Assembly: GCA_002729765.1 (NCBI GenBank)
Contig: PBYV01000065.1
Span: 1 to 34,923 of the forward strand
Source: Acidimicrobiaceae bacterium
GTDB taxonomy: Bacteria; Actinomycetota; Acidimicrobiia; Acidimicrobiales; MedAcidi-G1
Direction: 5' to 3'
DNA length: 34,923 nt
In this document: positions 1 to 7,322 of the stretch, one piece after another
How the letters are laid out: each line of letters begins with the position of its first letter
How positions within the stretch are numbered: the stretch's first letter is position 1
Notes under the pieces: generated by a model
The model's input: the letters and a program-made list of their open reading frames with translations, nothing else
Told to the model about the DNA's origin: nothing
Database searches by the model: none
Position numbers and translations under genes: made by a program

Positions 1-2
1 AC

Positions 3-341
3 AACTTAAATCATGAAGCGAACGTAGTACTAATACTTCAGAGTGATGGACGTATTAGTTTTCCTGAGGGCCAAACATTAGAAGTGAAACTAAATCCTGG
101 GACAAATAAGATAAAAATACCTGTCAGTTCTCGTACATCTGGAGATTCTCAAATCCGTATAGGTATTAGATCCCCAGATAAAGAACACCTATTGCAGTTA
201 GACTCGAATTCACTTTTAATAAGAACAACTCGCCTATCAGGTGTGGGAATCCTACTTTTTGTTGGTGCTGTTTTTTTCCTCGCATTCTGGTGGTTGCGTT
301 CCCGACGGCTACGATCCATCCATAGGCAGGAGGAAATATGA
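3..341 (+). CDS. C-terminal part of a DUF6049-like membrane protein (5' end outside window)
   Basis: The frame is open from the first full codon (position 3), so the GTG at 84 is internal and the true start lies upstream of the window. The visible 112 residues contain a beta-rich stretch followed by one membrane segment (GVGILLFVGAVFFLAFWWL) and a short basic Arg-rich cytoplasmic tail. A large secreted or membrane-anchored protein with this tail architecture (DUF6049, like mycobacterial Rv3909) sits at this place upstream of trxB in Actinobacteria, so the family assignment rests on context plus tail shape. It overlaps degV by 4 bases (ATGA), which suggests translational coupling. Function is unknown. 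Confidence 0.55.
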   Translation, partial: NLNHEANVVLILQSDGRISFPEGQTLEVKLNPGTNKIKIPVSSRTSGDSQIRIGIRSPDKEHLLQLDSNSLLIRTTRLSGVGILLFVGAVFFLAFWWLRSRRLRSIHRQEEI

Positions 342-1177
342 AAATCCGAATTGTTACAGATAGTGGAAGTGACCTTTCTGATGAAGAGGCTTCAGAATTG
401 GGAATATCAATAGTCCCATTAAGCATTAGATTTGGTGAAGAGGAATTAATTGACCGTGTTGAACTTGGAGCAGACGAGTTCTACGAACGAATGAATAATA
501 GTGAAGATGTTCCACAAACTGCCGCACCTTCGCCTGGTGCATTCAAAACAGCTTTTGAAGAATGCTTTGAAAAAGGAGCTGAAACTGTCATTTGTATAAA
601 TATGTCAAGTGAACTTTCTGCAACAATCCAAGCAGCAGAAACAGGAGCACGTGAATTAGGTGACAAAGATATACGTATCTTTGACAGTAAATCTGTAACA
701 GGCGGATTGGGTACAATGGTTTTAAAGGCTGCAAAAGCTTCCCAAGACAATCACTCAGCTGATGAGATACTCACACTTCTAAATGATTTACGTTTAAAAA
801 CACGTGTATATGCAGCTATAGATACTTTAGAAAATCTTAAAAAAGGTGGAAGAATCGGTAATGCCCAAGCCTTACTTGGAAGCATGCTTTCGATAAAACC
901 ACTTATCGATGTTAGTAGTGGAATAGTTGAAGAAGCTGGAAGACAAAGAACAAGAAAAAAATCCCTTTTGTGGCTTCGCAATAAATTGTCCGAGTTTGAA
1001 GGAAATATAGAAAATCTGGTTGTAATGCATGCCAGAGCTGAAGACCTAGAGGAATTTCTTAATACTCTTGAAGGCCTAATCGATCAAACAACAATACGTG
1101 TAAGTGCACTTGGCCCAGTTGTAGCCAGTCATGGTGGGCCGGGTGTAATAGGTATTTGTTTTACCTTAAAAAACTAA
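338..1177 (+). CDS. degV: DegV family fatty-acid-binding protein
   Basis: A 279-residue protein of typical DegV length. The N-terminus MKIRIVTDSGSDLS is the family signature, and the later SPGAF and INMSSELSATIQAA segments correspond to the lipid-binding pocket. DegV proteins bind a single fatty acid, and in Firmicutes their FakB relatives present it to the kinase FakA; no fakA is visible here. The ATG at 338 has a perfect AGGAGG at 328-333 and overlaps the preceding stop by 4 bases. In the mycobacterial layout murJ and other genes occupy this stretch, so degV here is a lineage-specific arrangement. The family call is firm; the physiological partner is not known. Confidence 0.85.
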   Translation: MKIRIVTDSGSDLSDEEASELGISIVPLSIRFGEEELIDRVELGADEFYERMNNSEDVPQTAAPSPGAFKTAFEECFEKGAETVICINMSSELSATIQAAETGARELGDKDIRIFDSKSVTGGLGTMVLKAAKASQDNHSADEILTLLNDLRLKTRVYAAIDTLENLKKGGRIGNAQALLGSMLSIKPLIDVSSGIVEEAGRQRTRKKSLLWLRNKLSEFEGNIENLVVMHARAEDLEEFLNTLEGLIDQTTIRVSALGPVVASHGGPGVIGICFTLKN

Positions 1178-1181
1178 TTAC

Positions 1182-1472
1182 ATGAAAACTAATAAGAAAA
1201 ATGAAAATTGGACTGCTTCAATTACAAACAAATTCATTAAAACAGTCTCACAATTTCGTTCATTCACAACTGACCCAATAATTTCCTCTTCCAAATGGAT
1301 TATTTATGGACTAGCAGTCTTACTTTGTGTGTTTACAGCTTTAATTCTCTTCGGCATTGCCATTTTTAAAATTGTTGACCAATCAATACCTGGAGGATCT
1401 TGGTTAGCATTTATTTTATTAGGTTTATTTTCTTGTTCTTTAGGTCTTCTCATACTAAAAAGGCAAAAGTGA
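1182..1472 (+). CDS. Small membrane protein with two transmembrane segments
   Basis: A 96-residue protein with a basic hydrophilic N-terminus of about 40 residues and two hydrophobic segments (about 42-65 and 73-91), ending in KRQK. This suggests a hairpin membrane protein with both ends in the cytoplasm. It starts 4 bases after the degV stop and ends 33 bases before trxB, so it is probably in the same transcript. No catalytic motif is visible. Small two-helix proteins of this shape occur beside trxB in Acidimicrobiia as far as I recall, but I cannot name a function. No clear Shine-Dalgarno precedes the ATG, so translational coupling to degV is likely. Confidence 0.6.
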   Translation: MKTNKKNENWTASITNKFIKTVSQFRSFTTDPIISSSKWIIYGLAVLLCVFTALILFGIAIFKIVDQSIPGGSWLAFILLGLFSCSLGLLILKRQK

Positions 1473-1505
1473 AAAACAGTAATAATTCGGTTAATTGGAA
1501 AACAG

Positions 1506-2471
1506 ATGTCAGATAGCCACCAAACGGTAGTAATAATAGGGTCCGGTCCTGCAGGTTTAACTGCTGCTATCTATACAGCACGCGCTGAATTAAATCCTTT
1601 AGTTATAGAAGGAGAACCATCCTCCACTGGAGATCAACCAGGTGGACAATTAATGCTTACAACTGAAGTTGAAAATTTCCCTGGCTTTCCTGAAGGTATC
1701 TTGGGTCCGCAATTAATGGCTGATATGAAAGCCCAAGCAGAAAAGTTCGGCGCCACTTTTTCGACAAGAAAAGTTACCAAAGTAGATTTAACAACAAAAC
1801 CTTTTGAAATCTGGATAGGTAACCCTGATGAAAATTCACCAACACATACTGCTGACGCAGTAATTATTTCAACAGGAGCCCAATCAGTGATGCTAGAAGT
1901 TGAAGGTGAAAAAAGACTATTAGGACATGGACTGTCAACATGTGCCACTTGCGACGGCTTCTTTTTCAAAGATAAAAAAATTGCTGTTGTTGGTGGAGGT
2001 GACTCCGCAATTGAAGAGGCTACTTTCTTAACAAAATTTGCCTCTGAAGTAACAGTTATCCATAGAAGAAATGAATTACGAGCTTCAAAAATCATGCAAA
2101 AAAGAGCTCATGAAAATCCTAAAATAAATTTCTTATGGGATTCTGAAGTGACAGAAATATTTGGTTCAAATTCAGTTGAAGCCGTAAAAATTAGAAATAC
2201 AAAAACCCTTGAAGAAACAGAGCTTGATTTAGAAGGAATCTTTATTGCTATAGGTCATAAACCGAACACTTCACTTTTCATAGACAAACTTTCAATAGAT
2301 AACTTGGGGTATATAAAGACAGAACCCCAAAGCACAAAAACAAATATTGAAGGTGTTTTCGCTTGCGGTGATGTACAGGACCACAAATATAGACAAGCAA
2401 TTACTGCCGCTGGATCAGGATGCATGGCAGCAATTGACGCAGAACATTGGTTAGAAAACCGTCAAAGTTGA
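1506..2471 (+). CDS. trxB: Thioredoxin-disulfide reductase
   Basis: A 321-residue low-molecular-weight thioredoxin reductase. The FAD-binding GSGPAG is at residues 12-17, the redox pair C146-A-T-C149 is followed by DGFFFK, the NADPH-binding GGGDSA is at 163-168, and the second FAD motif is near the C-terminus (GVFACGDVQD). It transfers electrons from NADPH through FAD to thioredoxin. trxA follows after 89 bases, and the trxB-trxA-cwlM order is the conserved actinobacterial one. The ATG at 1506 gives the expected family length. All key residues are intact. Confidence 0.97.
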   Translation: MSDSHQTVVIIGSGPAGLTAAIYTARAELNPLVIEGEPSSTGDQPGGQLMLTTEVENFPGFPEGILGPQLMADMKAQAEKFGATFSTRKVTKVDLTTKPFEIWIGNPDENSPTHTADAVIISTGAQSVMLEVEGEKRLLGHGLSTCATCDGFFFKDKKIAVVGGGDSAIEEATFLTKFASEVTVIHRRNELRASKIMQKRAHENPKINFLWDSEVTEIFGSNSVEAVKIRNTKTLEETELDLEGIFIAIGHKPNTSLFIDKLSIDNLGYIKTEPQSTKTNIEGVFACGDVQDHKYRQAITAAGSGCMAAIDAEHWLENRQS

Positions 2472-2560
2472 TATAAACAAAAAAATTCTGAAGGTGTTCT
2501 GCATTACGCATCTATAAGGTGTAAAAATCCTTAAGTAACTAACTATTAATGGAGAGAATA

Positions 2561-2887
2561 ATGAGTGGGGCTATCACAAATCTGTCAACAGAAAATTTCG
2601 AAAGTGAAATTAATTCAGCAAATCAACCAATCCTTGTAGATTTTTGGGCCGAATGGTGTGGCCCCTGCAAAATGATTGCACCCATTTTGGAAGAAATTGC
2701 TGACGAGCAAGAAGGTGTAATAAAAATAGCAAAAGTAGATGTTGACAATGCACCCGAATTAGCTCAAAAATTTGAAATAATGAGCATCCCCACTTTGATT
2801 GTTTTCAACGATGGAGAGCCTGCAAAACGTTTAGTTGGTGCCCAAGGAAAACATCAACTACTAGATGCTTTGTCAGAGTTTATTTAG
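2561..2887 (+). CDS. trxA: Thioredoxin
   Basis: A 108-residue thioredoxin with the active site W32-C-G-P-C36, the buried Asp of VDFWAEW, and the cis-Pro of MSIPTL. I chose the ATG at 2561 rather than the in-frame ATG at 2549. GGAGAG at 2551-2556 is a well-placed ribosome binding site for 2561 but would lie inside the coding sequence of the longer form, and nothing resembling a Shine-Dalgarno precedes 2549. The resulting MSGAITNLS start also matches normal thioredoxin length. It is reduced by the TrxB encoded upstream and serves cytoplasmic thiol-disulfide exchange. Confidence 0.96.
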   Translation: MSGAITNLSTENFESEINSANQPILVDFWAEWCGPCKMIAPILEEIADEQEGVIKIAKVDVDNAPELAQKFEIMSIPTLIVFNDGEPAKRLVGAQGKHQLLDALSEFI

Positions 2888-2911
2888 CGAAATTAAATCA
2901 AGAAAAATGTT

Positions 2912-3904
2912 GTGCAAAACAAAAACACTTTAGAAATTGGGGACACTGGAGACAACGTTCATTCTCTACAAATCCGCCTATCTAATTTAGGTTTTTTAAT
3001 TAACAGCTTTGAAGTAACTAAAAAAGAATTTGGCCCTGACACACAAGAGAAATTGAAAGACTTCCAAAAATTTAGAGGCCTTAAAACAAGCGGTATTTTA
3101 GATGAAACTACAAAAGCAGTTTTATTAGAAGCAGCATTCAAATTAGGTAATAGGCAGTTATATCTCCAATCTCCAATGCTTAAAGGAGATGATGTATTTG
3201 AATTGCAAACACAATTAGGAAAATTAGGTTTTGATGTCGGACGGATCGATGGAATTTTTGGCCCTCACACAGTTAACGCCTTAATTGATTTTCAAAAAAA
3301 TTTCGGCCTTATAGAAGATGGTATTGCTGGTCATGAAACAGTTCGAAATCTTCAAAATATAAAACATCGTGAAACCTCTGGCACACAAATTTCTAAAATT
3401 AAGGAAATTGAAAATTTAAGAATTCAAAGCAGTGAATTAAAATCCCGTCATCTAGTTGTAGGCCACTTTGGCAATAGCGCAACTCTCGCAAATGCAACAG
3501 CTCGAATGCTTCGTCAAAAAGGAGCAAAAGTAATTGACTTAAATAATCCAGATGAAGACATACAAGCTAAAACCGCGAATGGCTTTGAAGCTGAAATGTA
3601 CATAGGACTACACATTGAGAATGATTCTTATTGCACAATCAGTTATTTCAAAACAAAAAACTCCCAAAGTGAAGGCGGTTTTCGCTTAGCCACGCAATGT
3701 TCAAAAGCAATTACAAAAATTATGGACGTTAAGCCATCAACAACTGGAATGCAATTACCAATACTTAGGGCGACTAAAATGCCAGCTGTCCTATGTGCTC
3801 TCGGACCACCTGGAGAAGTCGTGGAAAAGACAAACGAAATAGCTGCAGGGTTAACTGAAGCTATTTCAAACTGGTTCAAGGATCCTTTAGAGTTTGCTGA
3901 ATAA
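2912..3904 (+). CDS. cwlM: CwlM-like peptidoglycan-binding pseudo-amidase
   Basis: A 330-residue protein with two peptidoglycan-binding type 1 repeats (about 6-73 and 84-150) followed by an amidase_3-like domain (about 178-322). The catalytic features are eroded: the Glu of the usual PAVLxExG block is Ala296 (PAVLCALG), and the zinc-binding Glu after the first His is not recognisable. H185 and H234 may be the remaining ligands. There is no signal peptide, so it should be cytoplasmic. In mycobacteria the cytoplasmic homologue CwlM at this same locus is a PknB substrate that activates MurA rather than an enzyme; a regulatory role here is inference. It starts with GTG and has only a weak upstream purine stretch. 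It converges on parB. Confidence 0.85.
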   Translation: MQNKNTLEIGDTGDNVHSLQIRLSNLGFLINSFEVTKKEFGPDTQEKLKDFQKFRGLKTSGILDETTKAVLLEAAFKLGNRQLYLQSPMLKGDDVFELQTQLGKLGFDVGRIDGIFGPHTVNALIDFQKNFGLIEDGIAGHETVRNLQNIKHRETSGTQISKIKEIENLRIQSSELKSRHLVVGHFGNSATLANATARMLRQKGAKVIDLNNPDEDIQAKTANGFEAEMYIGLHIENDSYCTISYFKTKNSQSEGGFRLATQCSKAITKIMDVKPSTTGMQLPILRATKMPAVLCALGPPGEVVEKTNEIAAGLTEAISNWFKDPLEFAE

Positions 3905-3930
3905 ATATAAATAAAAAATTATATTTATTC
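3899..3930. terminator. AT-only hairpin between convergent cwlM and parB
   Basis: A perfect 12-bp stem (3899-3910 with 3919-3930, loop of 8) lies between the two convergent genes and contains both stop codons (TAA at 3902-3904 on + and the parB TAA at 3925-3927 on -). It is the only space available for ending both transcripts, so a bidirectional terminator is the simplest reading. The stem has one G-C pair and no clean U-tract, so it is not a classical intrinsic terminator. Confidence 0.5.
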
Positions 3931-4836
3931 TAAAATATTAAAAATCCTTTGCAAATCATCAGGATCAGCAAATTCAATTACCAGTCGTCCCTTCTTTCCC
4001 CTTGAAACAACAGAAACCTTGGTATTAAATTTTTCCGACAAAACTTTTTCTACTTCAAGATAAGCGGCTTCTTTAACTGAAGTTCCAAAAATTACTTTCT
4101 CTTTATTTGTATAATTACTTGCATCTTGTAAATCATTAACTATCGATTCAAGTTGACGTACTGAAAGAGCCTCTGAAACTATCCGTGATACTAGTTTTTC
4201 TTGGATTTTTCTATCGGTTACACCAGCTAAACACCGGGCATGACCAGCACTTAGAACACCATCCATTATCAATCTTTGAATATCAGATGAAAGGTGTAAA
4301 AGCCGCAAAGCATTAGCAACAGCTGGGCGACTTCTTCCTACCCTTTCAGCAACTTGCTGTTGAGTCATACTAAATTCGTCCATAAGGCGATGATATGCAA
4401 CAGCCTCATCGATTGGATTTAAATCTTCACGATGAAGATTTTCTATAATTGCCTGCTCAAAAGACTCAATGTCTTGAACTCTTCTAACAACAGCTGGTAT
4501 CGAGGATAATCCAGCCCTTCTTGCAGCCAACCATCTTCTTTCACCAGCGATTAATTCATACCGACCATTTTGTTCACGTAATAAAATTGGTTGAAGAACA
4601 CCAACTTCTTGAATCGATATGGTTAATTCGGATAATTTCTCATCATCAAAAACAGTTCTAGGTTGATAAGGGTTTCTTTCTATATCAGCTAAAGAAACTT
4701 GTCTTAATTCACTTCCAGGTGTCATTAATACATCTTGTTCAGATTTATTTTTGTCAACTAAATCTGGTTCTTGATTACTTACATAATCAGGAATTAATGC
4801 TGACAAACCTTTACCTAAACCAGTTTTTTTACTCAT
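3925..4836 (-). CDS. parB: Chromosome-partitioning protein ParB (parS-binding CTPase)
   Basis: A 303-residue ParB/Spo0J. The N-terminal GLGKGLSALIP peptide is typical of chromosomal ParB. The CTP-binding region has LIAGERRWLAARRAG and the ENLHREDLNPIDEA box, followed by the helix-turn-helix (MTQQQVAERVGRSRPAVANALRLL) that reads parS, and a C-terminal dimerisation domain ending in DLQRIFNILE. It loads at the two parS sites upstream of parA and spreads to load SMC and segregate origins. The ATG at 4836 has a perfect AAAGGAGG embedded in the end of parA, and the genes overlap by 8 bases, so they are co-translated. Confidence 0.97.
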   Translation of the reverse strand: MSKKTGLGKGLSALIPDYVSNQEPDLVDKNKSEQDVLMTPGSELRQVSLADIERNPYQPRTVFDDEKLSELTISIQEVGVLQPILLREQNGRYELIAGERRWLAARRAGLSSIPAVVRRVQDIESFEQAIIENLHREDLNPIDEAVAYHRLMDEFSMTQQQVAERVGRSRPAVANALRLLHLSSDIQRLIMDGVLSAGHARCLAGVTDRKIQEKLVSRIVSEALSVRQLESIVNDLQDASNYTNKEKVIFGTSVKEAAYLEVEKVLSEKFNTKVSVVSRGKKGRLVIEFADPDDLQRIFNILE

Positions 4837-5641
4837 TTAAAACCTCCTTTGCTAACTCTTTATAAGCAACTGCACCCCGTGAAGTTGGGTCAAACACTGT
4901 TATTGGCTGACCATAAGACGGAGCTTCAGAAAGACGAACAGACCTAGGGATTATCTGATTGCAAACACGTTCACCAAAATATTCTCTAACTTCATCAGCG
5001 ACTTGTTTTGAAATTTTTGTACGCGAATCGTACATAACTAAAACAATTTTTGATATTTGTAATTCAGGATTTAAATTTGATTTAACCAAATCAACATTCC
5101 CTACCAGCTGCCCTAAACCTTCTAACGCGTAATATTCACATTGAATTGGAACTATCACTTCATTTGCAAAACACAGTGCATTCACAGTTAAAAGGCCAAG
5201 AGCTGGAGGACAATCAATAAGAATAAAGTCATAATCACTAACAACTTCATCCAATGCACGGGTAAGCCTCTGCTCTCTACTGAAGGCAGTTACAAGTTCT
5301 ATTTCAGCTCCCGCTAATTCTAAATTAGAAGGTAATAAATGGAGATTTTTTATACCAACACTGATAATCGTTTCAGAAGCAGTGTTTTCTTCAATAATCA
5401 CCTGATATATCGAGGAATTTAATTCTTTCGTTGAAACACCTAAACCTGTTGTTGTGTTTGATTGAGGGTCTAAATCTATAATTAGGACTTTTTTGCCACT
5501 TTCAGCAATAGCTGCACCAAGGTTTATTGTTGTGGTGGTTTTACCCACACCACCTTTTTGATTAGCAATAGCAATAATTCTTGGACTTTTTTTGTCGGGT
5601 GATTGACCAGCACCTGGAGAAATAATTGACATTGACCACAC
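4829..5641 (-). CDS. parA: Chromosome-partitioning ATPase ParA (Soj)
   Basis: A 270-residue deviant Walker-type ATPase: the Walker A KGGVGKTTTT is near residues 29-38, with DLDPQSNTT and the Walker B region FILIDCPPALG. ATP-dependent DNA binding by ParA drives ParB-parS complexes apart. The GTG at 5641 gives the longest form; an in-frame ATG at 5632 (MSIISPGAG) would remove three residues and is equally possible. The gene is immediately downstream of the two parS sites and upstream of parB, so ParB spreading could repress it. Confidence 0.96.
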   Translation of the reverse strand: MWSMSIISPGAGQSPDKKSPRIIAIANQKGGVGKTTTTINLGAAIAESGKKVLIIDLDPQSNTTTGLGVSTKELNSSIYQVIIEENTASETIISVGIKNLHLLPSNLELAGAEIELVTAFSREQRLTRALDEVVSDYDFILIDCPPALGLLTVNALCFANEVIVPIQCEYYALEGLGQLVGNVDLVKSNLNPELQISKIVLVMYDSRTKISKQVADEVREYFGERVCNQIIPRSVRLSEAPSYGQPITVFDPTSRGAVAYKELAKEVLNE

Positions 5642-5684
5642 ATTACCTAATAACTAAAAACAAACAAGCACCCTGAAAAATTAG

Positions 5685-5700
5685 TGTTTCACGTGAAACA
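5685..5700. promoter_or_regulatory. parS site 1
   Basis: An exact match to the bacterial parS consensus TGTTTCACGTGAAACA. The palindrome extends to 20 bp here (5683-5702). It lies 44 bases upstream of the parA GTG and about 3.9 kb from dnaA, the usual origin-proximal place for ParB loading. Confidence 0.96.
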
Positions 5701-5712
5701 CTTGTTTTTTAG

Positions 5713-5728
5713 TGTTTCACGTGAAACA
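5713..5728. promoter_or_regulatory. parS site 2
   Basis: A second exact TGTTTCACGTGAAACA, with its centre 28 bp from the centre of site 1 and just downstream of the rsmG stop codon. Two sites this close are on nearly the same side of the helix if the repeat is taken as somewhat under three turns. Confidence 0.96.
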
Positions 5729-5741
5729 GTGAAAACAACTA

Positions 5742-6401
5742 CTAAAAAAGAGGGTTTTTCGTAATCTTATTAAATCTACGGGGATAAATTTCAGGGCATT
5801 TAGCAACACAAACAAATGATCTATAACCTGCTAAACCTGTGTGCCATTGTTCTTTCTGTTTTAAACCAAGATCTATCAAACCTTCTACAGGCCATCTATC
5901 TTGGTTATCAGCTGGATTATTGAAGGGTGGTTCACTAACTATGAATAAACCATCTTCTCTTAATAAAGGGCCTGCACATTCCGCTGTAATCGCGGGAGAG
6001 GCAAAGCTTCTAGCTGTAACAAGTTTAGCTTTTCCCCTATAATCACCTAGGCTTAATTCTTCAGCCGAACACTCAATAACTTCAACCTTCTCATTCAAAT
6101 CCAGGTCAGAAATAGCTTTTTTTAAAAAAGCACACCTTCTTGCACTGCGATCAACTAATAACCATAAACAGTCAGTAAAAGTAGCCAAAACTAAACCAGG
6201 TAAACCTCCGCCAGTGCCCAAATCAATAGCTAAATCTTTCTTTTCAAAGCTTTTAAGAAAAGAAGAATTTTCATTTGAAAATAAATAGCCTTTACTGTGA
6301 TTGATCCCATCTTTTGCAGCGTTATATGTTAAAAAACCTTCAGAAATAGCTAAATCAAGAATTTTTAGAAGTTTTTGAAACGTTATATCACTACGTTTCA
6401 T
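5742..6401 (-). CDS. rsmG: 16S rRNA m7G527 methyltransferase RsmG (GidB)
   Basis: A 219-residue Rossmann methyltransferase with the SAM-binding motif DLGTGGGLPG at about residues 60-69, then WLLVDRSARRCAFL and LVTARSFASP, all typical of RsmG. It methylates N7 of G527 in the 530 loop of 16S rRNA. I chose the ATG at 6401; a TTG directly before it (6404) would add one residue. The start lies inside the end of jag (11-base overlap) with no Shine-Dalgarno, so translation is probably coupled. It is the last gene before parS and parAB, as in most Actinobacteria. Confidence 0.95.
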   Translation of the reverse strand: MKRSDITFQKLLKILDLAISEGFLTYNAAKDGINHSKGYLFSNENSSFLKSFEKKDLAIDLGTGGGLPGLVLATFTDCLWLLVDRSARRCAFLKKAISDLDLNEKVEVIECSAEELSLGDYRGKAKLVTARSFASPAITAECAGPLLREDGLFIVSEPPFNNPADNQDRWPVEGLIDLGLKQKEQWHTGLAGYRSFVCVAKCPEIYPRRFNKITKNPLF

Positions 6402-7320
6402 CAACAGTTATTACGACATGGCGATCGTAATCTGAACCTTCCGAACGTGTTGTAACACCCTCTATGTCAGAAACTGCATCGTGAACAACTTTTCTATCAG
6501 AAGCATTCATGGGATCAAGGGCTACTGAATTTCCGTCTTCTATAACCTCATTTGCTTGATTTACTGCAAATTCAGCCAAAAATGTCCTTCGTCTTTCCCT
6601 GTAACCCCCAATATCTACAGTTAATTTACCTTCCGCTTCACCATCTGAAAGACGCTGAATCATAGTGTGTGCAAGTTGAGTAATTGCACGAACCGTTTCT
6701 CCCCTGGGCCCTATAGCTAACCCAAGATTTAATCCTTGCGCCTGAACAACAGCTCGGTTGTCTTCTATAGAGCTAACAACACGCGCCTGTAAATCCATTC
6801 TTTCAAGAAGACCAGACACAAAGTCTTCTGTAATTTCAGCTTGTTCTTCAAGATTCATCTTATTTTTTTCCACAGTCTCTTTGCCTCTACTACGAGCACC
6901 AGAATCTGTTTTAGAACTCCCTTTCTTAGTGGATTTGATATCAGTATCGCGCTTTTTTCTTGTGTTTGCCGCATTCTTATCGGTTTTATTATTATTTACA
7001 TTTTTTTTGTTATTTTCTCTTGGATTATCCTTTTTTACATTTTTTGAAGGTTTATTATTTTTAACTTTCTCTGGAGCGTTATTATTCTTTGCGCTCCTAC
7101 CTTGTTTTTTGTTTCGGGGTCGGCGATCAAATTTAGGTCTTGTATTTAATGGTTTTACTCTGGCACGTAACCGAGCTTCTTTTCTTTTTAAACGAAATAA
7201 AGAATTGCTTCCTTCTTCGATAACCTCAAACTGCATATCATCTTCTGCAATACCCAGACGATCTAATGCTCGATCTTTCGCCTCATCAACGGTGGACCCC
7301 GTTGTTTCGATCCACTCCAT
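6391..7320 (-). CDS. jag: Jag/KhpB RNA-binding protein with long Lys/Asn-rich linker
   Basis: A 309-residue protein with three parts: the Jag-N domain (1-50, MEWIETTGSTVDEAKDRAL), a highly charged low-complexity linker (about 61-155, rich in Lys, Asn and Arg), then a KH domain (about 165-235 with GPRG at 204-207) and an R3H domain (RKVVH signature) to the C-terminus. Jag/KhpB partners with KhpA as an RNA chaperone and is linked to cell elongation in Firmicutes. It starts 2 bases after yidC ends and overlaps rsmG, the standard yidC-jag-rsmG arrangement. The linker is longer and more basic than usual; the AT-rich genome (AAA/AAT codons) explains some but perhaps not all of this. Confidence 0.93.
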   Translation of the reverse strand: MEWIETTGSTVDEAKDRALDRLGIAEDDMQFEVIEEGSNSLFRLKRKEARLRARVKPLNTRPKFDRRPRNKKQGRSAKNNNAPEKVKNNKPSKNVKKDNPRENNKKNVNNNKTDKNAANTRKKRDTDIKSTKKGSSKTDSGARSRGKETVEKNKMNLEEQAEITEDFVSGLLERMDLQARVVSSIEDNRAVVQAQGLNLGLAIGPRGETVRAITQLAHTMIQRLSDGEAEGKLTVDIGGYRERRRTFLAEFAVNQANEVIEDGNSVALDPMNASDRKVVHDAVSDIEGVTTRSEGSDYDRHVVITVDET

Positions 7321-7322
7321 AA

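Noticed and set aside
84-86. GTG at 84 as a start codon for the first gene
   Set aside because: The frame stays open to the window edge and no ribosome binding site precedes 84.
6866-6874. TTTTCCACA DnaA-box match inside jag
   Set aside because: Single degenerate match in AT-rich coding sequence with no partner nearby.
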